Below are positions 10,582-21,633 of a stretch of 64,000 nucleotides of DNA, in pieces. The notes under the pieces are model-generated. The model saw nothing but the letters and a program-made list of their open reading frames with translations, was not told where the DNA came from and did not search any database. A program made the translations under genes and the position numbers. Origin of the DNA: Graphiopsis chlorocephala (Eukaryota > Ascomycota > Dothideomycetes > Cladosporiales > Cladosporiaceae); assembly GCA_022828445.1 (NCBI GenBank), contig JAIZZJ010000014.1, positions 1,302,001 through 1,366,000 of the forward strand, written 5' to 3'. Each line of letters opens with the position of its first letter. Positions within the stretch are counted from its first letter, which is position 1.

Positions 10582-12665
10582 ATGGCCCTTGCTGCTGCAC
10601 GCAACCGGCTCGCGTACGAGCAAACACGCCCAGCAGACGCGCCTGTTCAGCACCAACTTCACCACTCGCTTCACCAGCATCATATCCAGCCCGACGCGAA
10701 AAACGCGACCTACCTTGACGACGACGACACTACAGCTATCCTGGACGCCGACATCCTCGATGCTGACATCATGCAATCTCCTGCCAATCACGACATTTCT
10801 TACCGCAAGGACTCTTTCGCCCAACACTCGGGCGTATTGTCGCCTACCGATGGTCAAAGTTGGGACCAGCACTACCCAAGTGGCCTGCCCATTGACAACT
10901 CCATGACTGCATTTTCAGGCAATTTCAACAACGATCCTCACAGCTATGGCCGGCATCACAGCATCTCACACCCACCCTCACATCAGCACCAACCGCATGG
11001 CGGTGTGTGGTCTCTTACCCAGGACTCGGGCCACTGCACACCTGCTGGAGCCATCGATGGCATGCCACAGGCTGCTCCAACGTTTGACGGTGCACCCTAT
11101 GTCCACCAGAGGGCAGATAGTGCGCATGCCAATTTCAGTCATCCACCACCACCGGCACCTTATAATGCACCCACCACAGATGCTGGTTTCATTCCTGCCC
11201 CGCAGACTCAGGCGCCAATGTCACCCCACTCACACCAAGACTGGATGGGCATGGCTCAGCAGGAAATGGAAGGTCGACCTGGACCCAGGCAAATGAGACC
11301 TAGTAGTCCGCCAAGGACGATGGTTGATATTCAACGAAGGGATGGGATTCGAAAGAAGAATGGCCGCATCGACATTCCCCAGGAGCGCAATATCCACACC
11401 ATCGATCAGCTCATTGAAACTACCAAGGACGAAGATTTGCTCAAGGAGTTGAAACAGCAGAAAAGGCTCTTGCGAAATCGAGAAGCTGCGTAAGTCGCAT
11501 CTAAGTCACATGAGGTTGTCGAATCAACCTGCTAATCCTGTGTGATAGGCTTCAATCACGACAACGCAAGAAAAAACACACCGAAGACCTCGAGACCAAG
11601 GAGAAAGGCTACGCGCATCAAGTCACCATGTTGGAGCAGCAGCTTGCCGAGATCAGCATTGAACGCGACACTCTCTCCCGCGACCGACAAATTCTGGTTC
11701 ACCGCACACAAGAAGCTGAGCGTATCATCGAGTCGCTTCACATGGAGAAACGAGATATGATCATGAAGCACACAGAAGAGACATCGAGTCTACGCAAAAG
11801 AATACAAGTCATGACAGACCGCCTCGAAGCTGGACCTGCGCCTGCCATGTCCGCTGCTCCTAGTAGTACTGGTTTCAGCGAATTCAACGCAGAATTTGAT
11901 GACCTCAACATCGGACCTCACATCTGGGATCATCTTGTCTTCCCTCATCCTGACGGCAGCATGGTACCCGATGAGTTTGGCTTCGGATCACAATCGTTGG
12001 CTCCGATGAAGCAATCGCTCGAGAAGAAGGCTTCCACGAATACCATTGTTCCGGCTCAAGCAAGAAAGACCAACGAGAATTCCACAGAGCAGCCCATTGC
12101 CTCGAGCTTGCTGTTTATGTTGCTGCTATGTGGCGCATTTGTAGCTTCCAAACCGGCCACCTCATCTACATCAGAGCTTCCCAAGATGCCGGCAGATGTC
12201 CGCGCTGCTGCACCAACTGTCCTCAACAATCTGCTATCAGAGTCCAACCCCTCTGCGCAGCAGCAGCAAGCTCGAGCAGCGATGCAAGCTTTCCAAGACC
12301 CGGCTCCTTCTAACCTGCCATCCGTGAACAATCAGAATTCCAACAAGCTTGATCAGCTGCATCATCATATGATTAGTCCGAGCAAACAACAATCAGATGA
12401 AGCAGCTTTCGCATTGACACAAGCGCAGTACGCCGCTCTCACGGATATTGGTCCCCCGATGAATGATTATCAAGAGCCGAGTCACTCTCACCCAGCTCGC
12501 CGCAGTCTTGCTGAGGCTTTGGCCAACGAACACACTGTGAACCCCGGTAACAAGGCCGATATTTACACCAGGAGTCTGTTGTTTGAGCAAATCCCTGCCG
12601 ATGTTGTGCGACAATTCAGGGAGATGGTTCGCGATCGCAACCAGAGAGATCAACAGCAGCAGTAA
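10582..12665 (+). CDS. bZIP transcription factor, MeaB-like, with hydrophobic segment
   Basis: Two exons, 10582-11489 and 11549-12665, encode 674 aa. The intron (GTAAGT...GATAG, 59 bp) sits inside the basic region and restores RNREAALQSRQRKKKHTEDL, a canonical N-x7-R bZIP basic motif followed by leucine-zipper heptads (about residues 297-375). The N-terminal half is rich in His, Gln and Pro and contains a GGVWSLTQDSGHCTP block. The overall layout resembles MeaB, the fungal nitrogen-related bZIP, but that name rests on memory of the family and not on a search. A strongly hydrophobic stretch, SLLFMLLLCGAFVAS (about residue 485), could be a membrane segment or a buried helix. The gene ends at a TAA in the middle of a CAG/CAA tract, after which the same frame stays open for 23 more codons. 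ATG 10582 is chosen because the frame upstream opens only with TTG. Confidence 0.85.
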
Positions 12666-12683
12666 CAGCAAAATCAGCAACAA

Positions 12684-12715
<32 letters not shown>

Positions 12716-12716
12716 A
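12651..12716 (+). repeat. CAG/CAA microsatellite interrupted by the bZIP stop codon
   Basis: A run of CAG/CAA codons lies across the end of the bZIP gene and includes at least nine consecutive CAG units. The stop TAA at 12663-12665 interrupts it. In the same frame the tract continues as Gln codons and ends in YYKVET before the next stop at 12735-12737. Confidence 0.9.
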
Positions 12717-14208
12717 TACTATAAGGTCGAGACCTAAGTATGCCATGCTGTCTGCGGATTGTTCGACAAGCATCACGATGTCTACACCACGAGTGGCAGC
12801 GACTCATCTTGCTTTCGAGCAAACGCTACATCCACCAACTCTCGCAGCTCCAAGCCCTGAGCGGCGCAATTTCCGGCTTTCTATCTCATTCACCTGTACC
12901 CAAAGGGTCAACCATTTGTCAAATATTTGTTCTATTTGTTCATTGGTGTCAACAAGACACCCAATACCGACTTTCGAATAAGCGACTTGCAGCAATCCTG
13001 CACACTAGAGATTTCTCATTCCATCACGGAGCTACGATTTTGACGACATGCATACCAACCCAACTCTGACGACATATCTGCACACAACTCGGCCCATACG
13101 CCGACTGTTCACTACGACACTTCAACTTGTTGAATTTATCATATTCTTGATACCCGCCTATGGTTTCGACAATTGTCAATATACATGGATGCTGGTCACA
13201 AAGACGTTACCGATCATTTCAACCTTTCAGCTCAGCAACCTCTGGCGACAAGGGTACGAAATAGCTCGGGCTGGCACCTGCACAATAACCAACATCCTGG
13301 AACTCTCAATTCTTTCTCCTTTCTGATCGTGTCATTTCATGCTTATATGCTCTTTGCTCTTTGCTTTCTTTTGCTTTGAATCTCAGATGTGTCTTGAAAA
13401 GAACAGCTTCTCCCACTTGAGATTGCGATTGCGAATGCGACTGAAAATCGTCTTGCTGGACCTACTGGAAACTTTTTCATTCCATTTCGATGGTTCATTT
13501 GTTCCCCCTATCTCCTGATATCTCCTTCTTCATTTATTCTGACGATGCTGCTACGGAACGAGGACACGAGACCAGAACTGGCATAAGAACGAGAACGAGA
13601 CGAGATGAGAATTTGATGACGACGATGACGATGACGAGAAGATGTGCGTTCATTTTGTTTATTATATTTTGCTCAACGGCGACCTGATCCGCCCTGCTTT
13701 GCTTTTCTCTGTATTTTCCTGGAAAGCCAAATCCTTTGTTTTGATGTAGATATGGGACATCAACCTTTGATTTTGATCATTGTGAGAGAACTTCTTTTAA
13801 TCTTCCGAAATTGACTGAGCGTCTAGGTCCTGTTCCTTGTAAGCTGTAATGGAGGTCGCAACGAAGTTTTGGCCTCTAGTAGCCAAGGGGCATAGGAACG
13901 CTTTCGTGGAGTCGCCGACTGATTCCTCAAGTGCACGATATGAAGCATCACCGTTAAGTCCACTATATCTCCTCACTGGTGATGGGGGTTATAGGGAGGA
14001 CTTGGGCGTCTCGAAGTCGATCGGTCAACGGCCGGTGGATGGTCGTTGAACGAACTTCGAAAAGAAAAAGTACATGTAATGAGTAGACGTATGATCCCAT
14101 TTTTATCATCGCCAGGATGATATAACCGGCATTCTTTCTTCCGGACGCCATGCTAATAATGATGCCTATGCCCCGATGCCTTTAAAGAACCAAGCCATAA
14201 TACGTCGA
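12666..14208. other. convergent 3' gap, bZIP/Sel1 gene
   Basis: This 1.5 kb stretch lies between the 3' ends of two converging genes. After the CAG tract I see only low-complexity pieces (GATGACGACGATGACGATGACG near 13613) and T-rich sequence. Several 60-130 codon frames are overlapping shadows without motifs. It probably holds a long 3' UTR of the bZIP gene. Confidence 0.4.
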
Positions 14209-15828
14209 CTATTTCGGATTGTACTTGTCTTTCCAGATCCTGCGATCAAAGTCAGCACATCTCAATCACTAGGCTACAGTCCATGTGCTGAGGAGAAGTG
14301 CGGGTAGCGAAACTCACCAAGAATTGCCGACAGTCTTCGAACCCTTCTGCTCCGCGAGGCGAAGGTACTGCGCTGCTTTGAACTGTGATAGAATATGTCG
14401 TCAGCAAAGTCGTCTCACATGTGCGCGTGGGAACAATCCTATTGGTTGGAAATGAAGTCAAGCATGTTGCTGCAAGCCTGTAAATAGGCACGGCTGATGG
14501 CGCATGGCGGCCCAACTTGCAGTGCGTGAGCAACAAAAACCTGCTGAGTCGCGCGAGCGAGTGAGCCGCTTTGCTGCTTCGCTTTGGTTGCGACGGTATT
14601 GGCGGGACTTCCATGCCGGAAGTAGGGGCAAAAGAAACAGTGCGCACAAATAAGCACACTGGGCCTTAGCCAGACTCACCTTATCTTTCGGTCCGCCGAA
14701 GCCTTCCAGATAACACCACGCCGCTTCTTCGAGGGCGTCTGTGTCGCCGAGGTTGGCAGCGGTTTCGTAATACTGTCGCGCCGCAATCGGGTCCTTCTTC
14801 ACTCCCCACGCATAGCGGAAGCAATTCGCTAGTTCGAAAATAGCCAGCACCAGCTCTCCTTTCGCAGCGCCGCCTTTCGTCATGCCCGCGGCGAGAGCAG
14901 CTTGCTCTACAGCGGCAGAATTTGAAGCTGCGAGCGACAAGTAGTGGATTGCCTTGTCTGGTTCCGGAGGGATGCCCCAGCCGTGGCGCAGCGCGAGGCC
15001 GTAGAGGACTTGGCTGAGAGCGTTGTTTGCACCTTTCGGGTCGGCGAGTTGGCCGAACATGTGTGTTGAGCTGGAGAGGTCGCCTTCTTCGTGCAGCCGG
15101 ATGGCTTCTTGGATGTTGACGTCGCCTTCCTGGTCGGAGATGCTGCGGCTGCGGTCACGGTTTGGCGTGGCGATGCTGATTGTTTCACGGGAACGGCCGG
15201 CGCGTTCGTCACTGTTGTTGCTGTTGTTGTTGTCAAGCAGCGAGGGCGAGGACGCTAGTGAGGGTGATGATGCCAATATGGTGGCTCTCTTCTCCCATTG
15301 CGCTTCACGCTGTGCGTTCGCGTACTTGTTGCCGTCATCTGCGCCATCTACACGGATCGAAGGAACTGCCACGGCGTCTGGCGCAGCTGGGAGGTTCTCT
15401 GGTAGATGCGAGCTCGTGGTCTCGTTTGTCTTAGACCGCGATCGACCGCCTATATGTAGCCGCTCGGACAGCCTCCGCTCGTTCTTAGGCCGTATAGCCA
15501 GCGACTGCTGCTGTCCTTTGGTATCCTCCGACTCGAGCGGCGCATTCTTGTCCGTCACATTCTTTGGCGTGCCCGCGCTCGCAGATCTGCTAAACAATGT
15601 CCGTCTCCGCTCTCTTTTGGGCTCTTTGCCTGCGTTTGCTGACTTTACATCATCTCCCTCGAAGTGTGGTGGCTCAATGACCTCTTCTGTCTCTGTCGTG
15701 GTGCGAATGATGCGGAACTCAGGCACGGCGAGGTCGGCAGGTTTGCTTGGTGGTGGTGCATTTCTTGCGATGCTGTCTTTCTTCGCTATGTTGTCCTTCT
15801 TCTTAAGAAGATCCTTAAGGCCGTTCAT
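14209..15828 (-). CDS. Sel1-repeat protein, NIF1/DSF2 family
   Basis: Three exons, 14680-15828, 14318-14382 and 14209-14239, encode 414 aa. Introns of 297 and 78 bp have GTGAGT donors and CAG acceptors. Splicing yields the conserved ending AAQYLRLAEQKGSKTVGNSW followed by IWKDKYNPK. The N-terminal block PADLAVPEFRIIRTTTET is typical of fungal proteins annotated as cell-cycle inhibitor Nif1 (S. pombe) or DSF2 (yeast). A Ser/Arg-rich disordered middle (about residues 70-230) precedes Sel1-type TPR-like repeats (about 235-405, for example SQVLYGLALRHGWGIPPEP and RYAWGVKKDPIAARQYYETA). In fission yeast Nif1 restrains the Nim1/Cdr1 kinase; a similar scaffold role here is inference. The first intron is unusually long for this locus. 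Confidence 0.9.
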
Positions 15829-16552
15829 GGTGCGGGGTGAATGCGCCGTTCAAGACCAGTTATGTGGGAATCGAGACAGCTGGTCGTCATGCGCGGGGAA
15901 TGGAATGTGGAGAGATGGTCGAGAAATGAAATGAGATGAAGGTGCCAGAGGGATCAGGGCAGAGGTAGAGGTGTTGTAGTATTCGAGACAAGGAAAGCAC
16001 AGTGTCGACGACCTACCATGTATGTGAGGGTGATGTAAGGCAGCACCAAGCGCTACGAGTGCCAGAATAGCAATTGCGCTGCGCCCTGCTGGGTGTTTGC
16101 GGCTTGCAGAAACCCTTGGATCCAAGCATCCTTCAAGGGTCATCGTCGTAAGTGCTGATGCGGCTGTAGGGCGCGGTTAAGGTTAGCCTCAGAGAACCTC
16201 CATACGCTAGTGGTGCATGAAGACATGTGGAGCCGCCTGAGATGATATCGCAGATTATGGATGTGAAGAAACAAGAGGACGAGGTATCACACTCGGAACG
16301 TCGGTCGCGTTCTTGAAGAACAACGGTGATTGTGGTCTGTGCAATGTGCGACAAACAAATTCATGACGATCTACAGCAGCATTCACGTGAATCCCATGGA
16401 GTGCTTTGAGCTTTTTCATACACGCGTACATAATTTTGTTTCTATTCTCCATTTTCTGTGCTTTTCTTTGCTCTGCTTCTTGGAAGTCTTCATCATTGTC
16501 ACTTCGTACGCGTTGATCATGCACCGGGGTATCTTACAGACAGCTGGGTATC
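15829..16552. other. intergenic, Sel1 gene promoter and CCCH gene 3' end
   Basis: This 724 bp gap lies between two minus-strand genes and should contain the promoter of the Sel1 gene and the 3' UTR of the CCCH gene. No gene-like frame or clear motif is seen. Confidence 0.4.
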
Positions 16553-17911
16553 TCAAGAAAAGGAGATGTAGTCCTGGTTCTGAGCGATCTCGTTGAGATC
16601 TCCGCTCATACGGACATCCTTGTTAGGGTCATCAGAATCGATGTCCCCCGAATCAATATCGGCCGCCTCCTCATCGTCTTCGACTTCGGAGTCCTCGCCA
16701 GCGCCCGCCTTCTGGCGCTCCACGTGGGCGTGGCGAGTGTGTGGGAGCTTGCATTTCTGGTTAGTGCAATCACCTGTCTCGGCGTAATCGGGGCACTCGA
16801 TAATATGACGCTTGTCACAGTCGACGCCCTTCTCGCAATAGCCAAGCAAAGCAAAGGGACGACAGATAAGAGGACCGGGTGAAGGGGAAACATGGGCATA
16901 GCGGCATGCATCATTCGTGCAGTTGCCGTTCAGGAAATGCGTGCATGCGGGCACACGGTTGTAGGTCGGCTCGTGAGAAAGGTCGCAATGCTCGCTCTTG
17001 GCGCAATTTCCGGTGCGGAAGAACGTCTTACACATCGAGACCTTGTTTGGGTTGTGATCGAAGCGGCATTTGGTACCGAAAGGACAAACACCTGCAAAAT
17101 AGTTAGAAGCGATCGAGGGTGCTGACCAACAGATGACTTGAGCTGGTGGGTTGATCCAGTCTATCAGGGATGGTTGGATGATGTAGTCTCAATGAAATAC
17201 CGTTCTTGATGAAGTGCTCGCATTGCGCGACTGGCTTGCTTGCCGGCCTGTGAAATAATTAGTTGTGTCCGTCACCTCTTGAGCTTCCAAAACGGCATAC
17301 GTGGACGCCACATTGGCTATTGGGCGTCTGAGAAGGTTGTTGTTCTTCGTGCGGAGAAACTCGACACCAGCGATAATGGCCTTTCTCGGTGTAGGCGGCG
17401 CGGAGTCGGACATTTCTAAACAACCCAATAAGTTAAGTGCTATTTATAAATAATGTCCGTTTCACTGCTTACCGGTCATTCTGACAAGCTTGCTTCCATC
17501 TTCCAACAAAGCAAAGCGCACACCCTCAATCACCATCTCGCGGTTGGCGGGAGGTGCACTGGCATACTGCGCGGTTGTGGCCCTCTCTTGCCTGTTCGGA
17601 TAGGCTTGCTGCTGAGCTTGTGGCGTGTGGGGAGTAGTTGGAGTGGCAGGTGTCCCGCCGGTTGTCGCATTCACGAGCGTGCGGTTTTGGAATGATGGGC
17701 CATAGCCTCCACGGCCGCGACCTCTGGGTGCCGGGAACGGAGCCCAGCGATTGTTGTACTGGTGATTCCCGCGATACGGCGGTGTCGGGTTGTACGGATG
17801 ATGGTTCTGCGCGTGATGGGGGGTTGGGTCTGGCTGCTGTTGTTGTTTGTGGCGGTTGATTGCGCCGGCAAGGGCGGCGATCTTGGCCTGCAATTCGGCT
17901 TCGTCGGCCAT
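16553..17911 (-). CDS. five-finger CCCH zinc-finger protein (ZC3H3/Red5-like)
   Basis: Four exons, 17473-17911, 17301-17415, 17201-17247 and 16553-17091, encode 379 aa. All junctions are in frame with GT/AG ends. The tiny third exon supplies most of finger 1 (KPVAQCEHFIKNG). Five tandem CCCH fingers span about residues 194-310, including CKTFFRTGNCAKSEHCDLSH, CTHFLNGNCTNDACRYAH, CRPFALLGYCEKGVDCDKRH and CPDYAETGDCTNQKCKLPH. A Gln/Pro/Gly-Arg-rich N-terminus and an Asp/Glu-rich tail flank them. This five-finger layout matches human ZC3H3 and fission yeast Red5, nuclear RNA-binding proteins linked to poly(A) and exosome-dependent RNA control. Orthology to these is likely but not tested. Confidence 0.92.
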
Positions 17912-18635
17912 GCTAGATGCTTATTGTAATGATTAGCTCAGACGTCTATGTTTGTTTGCGCGATGTCACTGGAGTGATAATTGGCGTCAAGTGTGGCAGT
18001 GAGTTGGTGGATTGCCGTTTCGTTGTCGCAAGGAACAAAGCTTGAGCGCGCGCCTGCTTAGTTAAGCGCGCGCGTTGCGATGCCTAGCGCCCGCGGTGGG
18101 GGCCTGAGGTGCATGCAAGTGCAGGCATGACACGTGCGTGACATGTGACACAACTCTCGTCTTCATGCAACCTCCCGATTAAGAAAGCGCACGACCGTGT
18201 TTCGCGGTCACCCACTAGCCTCCGTCGTGCCTGTCGCGCCCTTGAGAGGACGACAGACTGCAATCTGCGAGACGGATGTCCTTGTGTCAACCTAATCCTT
18301 GCCCATTCCCTTTTTGTATTGTGCACGGCACCCACCTTACCCAGTATCGTGGTACCGAAGGTACCAAACGCTAAGACACTGACATCATGAGCCAGATAGA
18401 CATACGATGACCCATATGCAGAGGCCTTCTCGAGGCCTTGACTTTGCTGGAATCTGGAGTACTTACGCCTATCTTAGAGATCCTACCAAAGCATGTTCAT
18501 GGTGGCCTGTTCGATTGCGGCAGTTGCCAGTTCAAATCATGACGCTATGCCGCTGCTATCAACTATCGACTCATCAGACCCGCCAGAAAGTAGCATCCAC
18601 GATCTCTCCGCTCCGTCCTGCATCTTCACACCACA
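17912..18635. other. intergenic upstream of the CCCH gene
   Basis: This 724 bp gap holds the CCCH promoter and the 3' flank of the cyclase gene. At about 18044-18072 there is a near-perfect inverted repeat of alternating GC (GCGCGCGC, a 12-base spacer, GCGCGCGC). No gene-like frame is seen. Confidence 0.4.
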
Positions 18636-19547
18636 CTAGTGATCGAACAAAGCAACCGCTCGAATAGGACTGCCACTCCCTCCCCTCAGCTTCAACGGGA
18701 ACCCAACAAAGGTAAAACGACCTTTGCCAACAACGCGATCCAGATTGTCAAGCCCCTCCATATGGGTAATTTTTCTCTCACCACATATGTTGTGCGCATG
18801 GAAGTTCATCTCGCCTTCAGGGCTTGGACTAATTGCTTCGACACCTGCGCAGATCAGCCATGATGTCAACATCACATCAGTCAGCCAGAACAACTCAAGC
18901 ACTCACCAAACATCTTACACCCTTTGTTGGCAAGCCACCTCACAGAATCCGGATGCAAGCCGGGGAAATCATGCTGCCACCTCGGCTCGTCGAATCCTAC
19001 TCTCTTGTTGAAAGCCATGTACACCAACACGGTGTCGCCATCCCTGATTTCCTCGCCTGACTTCGCCAGCGCTTCCTCCATCTCTCCCACCGAGATGGCA
19101 GCTTTCAGCTCGACGTGCGAGAGATCCAGGGCGATTGCAGAGGTGTAAAAGTCCTCAAGCGGCATCTCGTCGATCGGAGTGCCGCCGGGTCCAAAGTGCT
19201 TGAAGGCGTCGACATGTGTGCCTGCATGGTCAGACATTGTCAACGCGTAGGAGGCGGAGCGTAAAGTAGCGTTGCCGGCGACTTTGGGCTGGTGAGTGTC
19301 CCATGGCGCTTGGATCTGTGTTGTGACCAACTGTAAGTTCTGTGTTGCGGGCAGAGGTTCGGAACCTTGAACATACAAATGGAACATGGAAAGGATGATT
19401 CAGACAGCGATGATATAGTTCTCGACTGAGATCCACTATCTTTGGCTTTTGTAGTATTGTAGCCGCGAAACGTTTCTGGACGATGGGAAATGTAAGTGGC
19501 GCTCTCGAAACATGGCGGGCGATCGTTTGCAGCGTGCGGTAAGACAT
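18636..19547 (-). CDS. putative cyclase / kynurenine-formamidase-like hydrolase
   Basis: Three exons, 19377-19547, 18907-19330 and 18636-18844, encode 267 aa, with introns of 46 and 62 bp. The metal-binding signature HAGTHVDAFKH (the HxGTHxDxxxH motif of the Cyclase/KynB family) is in exon 2. The C-terminal THMEGLDNLDRVVGKGRF and FPLKLRGGSGSPIRAVA are family hallmarks. These enzymes are metal-dependent amidohydrolases; bacterial KynB removes formate from N-formylkynurenine. The N-terminus MSYRTLQTIARHVSRAPLTF is Arg/Ser-rich with few acids and looks like a mitochondrial presequence. The start is ATG 19547; the frame extends two codons further only to a TTG. Substrate unknown. Confidence 0.9.
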
Positions 19548-20256
19548 GGTCAAAGATTCGCGATGAATTTCTTGTCGCTGCGAGAGTTATACTCTGGCTT
19601 GAACTCACGAGTCAATAAGATGAAGCTTCCAGAAGTGTGTTCGCGTGTAAATTGACCTCACGGTGAAGCAGCAACATTGCCGATCATCAACATATCACTT
19701 CGGCTCACAGCTTGAGCTATAGCTTAAAACTTCCTCTTCTGAAATCCTTATCGTGCTGATCTCGAGTAATTGCTATTTTGGACGTGCGTCATCATGCAGC
19801 AAAATGATGTAGTAGTCAAATAATGGAGGTCCTCCGTTGCTCGCACCAGAGTTCGGAAGACGACTCTGCCGTTTCTGGGCCGTTGCAGCCTTTAGTAGTG
19901 ATCAGTGGGAGGTAGTCATGGAAGGTCACGATGAGGAAGCTAAGGGAACACGAATTCGTTCCAAGTGAATTCACGGCTAGTGTCTCCATGTCGTCTGCAG
20001 CTGAGGGTGGAATGGAAACCAATAAACAAAATGGAGTATTGTCACGAAATGAAACTTGTTCGTTTCGACTTCATGGACGGCTTGATGTAATCGTTTTATC
20101 GATCGGATGTGCATTGCAGCTTAACTTTTGACTATAGTCTAGTCGTTTTTTTTTTTTTCATTAACGATGGCATCTTCGTGTGACCCGATTTCCAGCCGAA
20201 TCGTATCTTTTGGCATATGTCTATTCTCATTGCATTCATGTACTACTTGCGGATTT
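19548..20256. other. intergenic, cyclase promoter / Grx 3' flank
   Basis: This 709 bp gap contains the cyclase promoter and a poly-T run (20147-20158) just beyond the glutaredoxin gene. No gene-like frame is seen. Confidence 0.4.
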
Positions 20257-21224
20257 TCACGCCGGCTGAGCCTGGGCACCGGGAGCGGCTGGGCCACCAG
20301 CATTGCGCTGCTTGCTGACCATGTAGTCTTCCAAGAACTGAGGGTCGTTCTCGAATTCCTCCTTGAGCTGAGATTGGATGTTAGGTGCGTTCTCCCATCA
20401 ATGATTTTCATATATGCACTTACAATGTCAAGACCACCGACCAGCTCGCCACCAACATACACCTGAGGGAACGTCGGCCACTCGGAGAACTCCTTCAGAC
20501 CCTGCCTGACCTCGTCGTCTGCCAGGATGTTGAAGAAGCCATATCGCACACCCTTCTCACGCAGAAGGCTGACTGTCTGTCTACTGAAGCCGCACTGGGG
20601 GGCAGAAGGTGTGCCTTTCATGAACAGCATGACAGGTGCCGCCTTGACGAGCTCTCCCAGTCGTGCGTGCAACTCTTCCTTTGATGCGCCGTTGTCAACC
20701 TCTCCGCCGGTGTATTGGGGTGCAGTCGCTGGGTCTGAAGGTCCAGGCGCATACTTCGAGAGACCTGCATCGCCGTTCGCCTGTCCTGCGGCCTCGTTCT
20801 CTGAAGGCGGCGGCCTTGTAACCTGCTGTGCGGGAGGCAGACCGGTCGAAGCAGCACCACCAGCCGCGGGCCTTCCAGCGTGTTGTTCCACCGCGTTCCT
20901 GACCTTGCTCGCATCGGTGCCTGTGACGCTATTCACGACCTGTCCATTCTTTTGCAGCACGACGAGAGGAACCTGTGTAACATCGTAGTTCTCGCTGACC
21001 TCGCTGACCTCCTCGGCATCCAGACTAAGGAAGGCGATGCGCTGTGGGTTGGCGGCGGGGTATGTGCTGGCGAGGGTGGACAGGATGGTACCCATCTGCT
21101 TGCAAGGCTCGGCCCATGGCGCGTGGAAGTAGATGACGGCGAGGCAGTCGGAGGAGAGTTTGGAGATGTGGTCGGCGAAGTCGCCCTCGGTCGCAATGGG
21201 TGTGACTGTGCAGGTGGCAGCCAT
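20257..21224 (-). CDS. monothiol glutaredoxin Grx3/4 (PICOT type)
   Basis: Two exons, 20424-21224 and 20257-20367, encode 303 aa; the 56 bp intron falls after GGLDI and restores GGLDILKEEFENDP. The N-terminal thioredoxin-like domain (about 1-115) carries WAEPCKQM, a single-cysteine variant of the Trx site. The C-terminal glutaredoxin domain (about 180-285) carries the CGFS signature in APQCGFSRQT, the cysteine that with glutathione holds a 2Fe-2S cluster. This architecture is that of Grx3/Grx4, cytosolic/nuclear proteins that traffic iron and report iron status to regulators. The linker is Ala/Gly/Pro-rich. Divergent from RPF2 across 409 bp. Confidence 0.96.
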
Positions 21225-21633
21225 TTTGGTGGAAATTGAGGTGGGTGTCGGCGGATAGGATAGTCGGTTGTCTGATCAATATGCGAAAATGCGCTGATCG
21301 AACTGATATGTGAAGCGGTAGGAGTTTGCTGTAATATGAGTGTCCAAGTTGAGTCGCCCTTATCGATCAATTGCGCCAGTGACAAATGTTGGATGGCGTC
21401 AGAGACCAGTCAAAAGTTCCAGTCTGGAGGGGCAAATCCCCGAAGCCGCATTTGCTGTCTGATATCCTAACCCTAATGTAATCTCTAATCTGGCCTCGCT
21501 TCGGCGCTGGCGTTGCTCTTTCCCGAGCTTTTTTGCCAAAGCCCAGCCGGAACTTTTGCATGTCCTGGAGCTCGAGACTGGACGGCCTACCATTTCACCA
21601 CACTACAATCATTTACACCACAACACCGCCAAA
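21225..21633. promoter_or_regulatory. bidirectional promoter Grx3/4-RPF2 with telobox
   Basis: This 409 bp gap separates the divergent start codons. CCTAACCCTAA at 21466-21476, about 158 bp before the RPF2 ATG, is a telobox. In several eukaryotes such elements sit in promoters of ribosome-related genes and bind Tbf1/TRF-like factors; a function here is inference. Confidence 0.45.

Noticed and set aside
12393..12776. Minus-strand frame with a poly-Leu membrane-like stretch
   Set aside because: The Leu run is only the reverse reading of the CAG repeat in the bZIP gene.
15023..15934. 303-codon open frame on the plus strand
   Set aside because: Antisense shadow of the Sel1-repeat gene; Ser/Leu-rich with no motif.
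21556..21633. Upstream extension of the RPF2 frame
   Set aside because: It begins at a TTG codon, not ATG; the conserved RPF2 start is at 21634.
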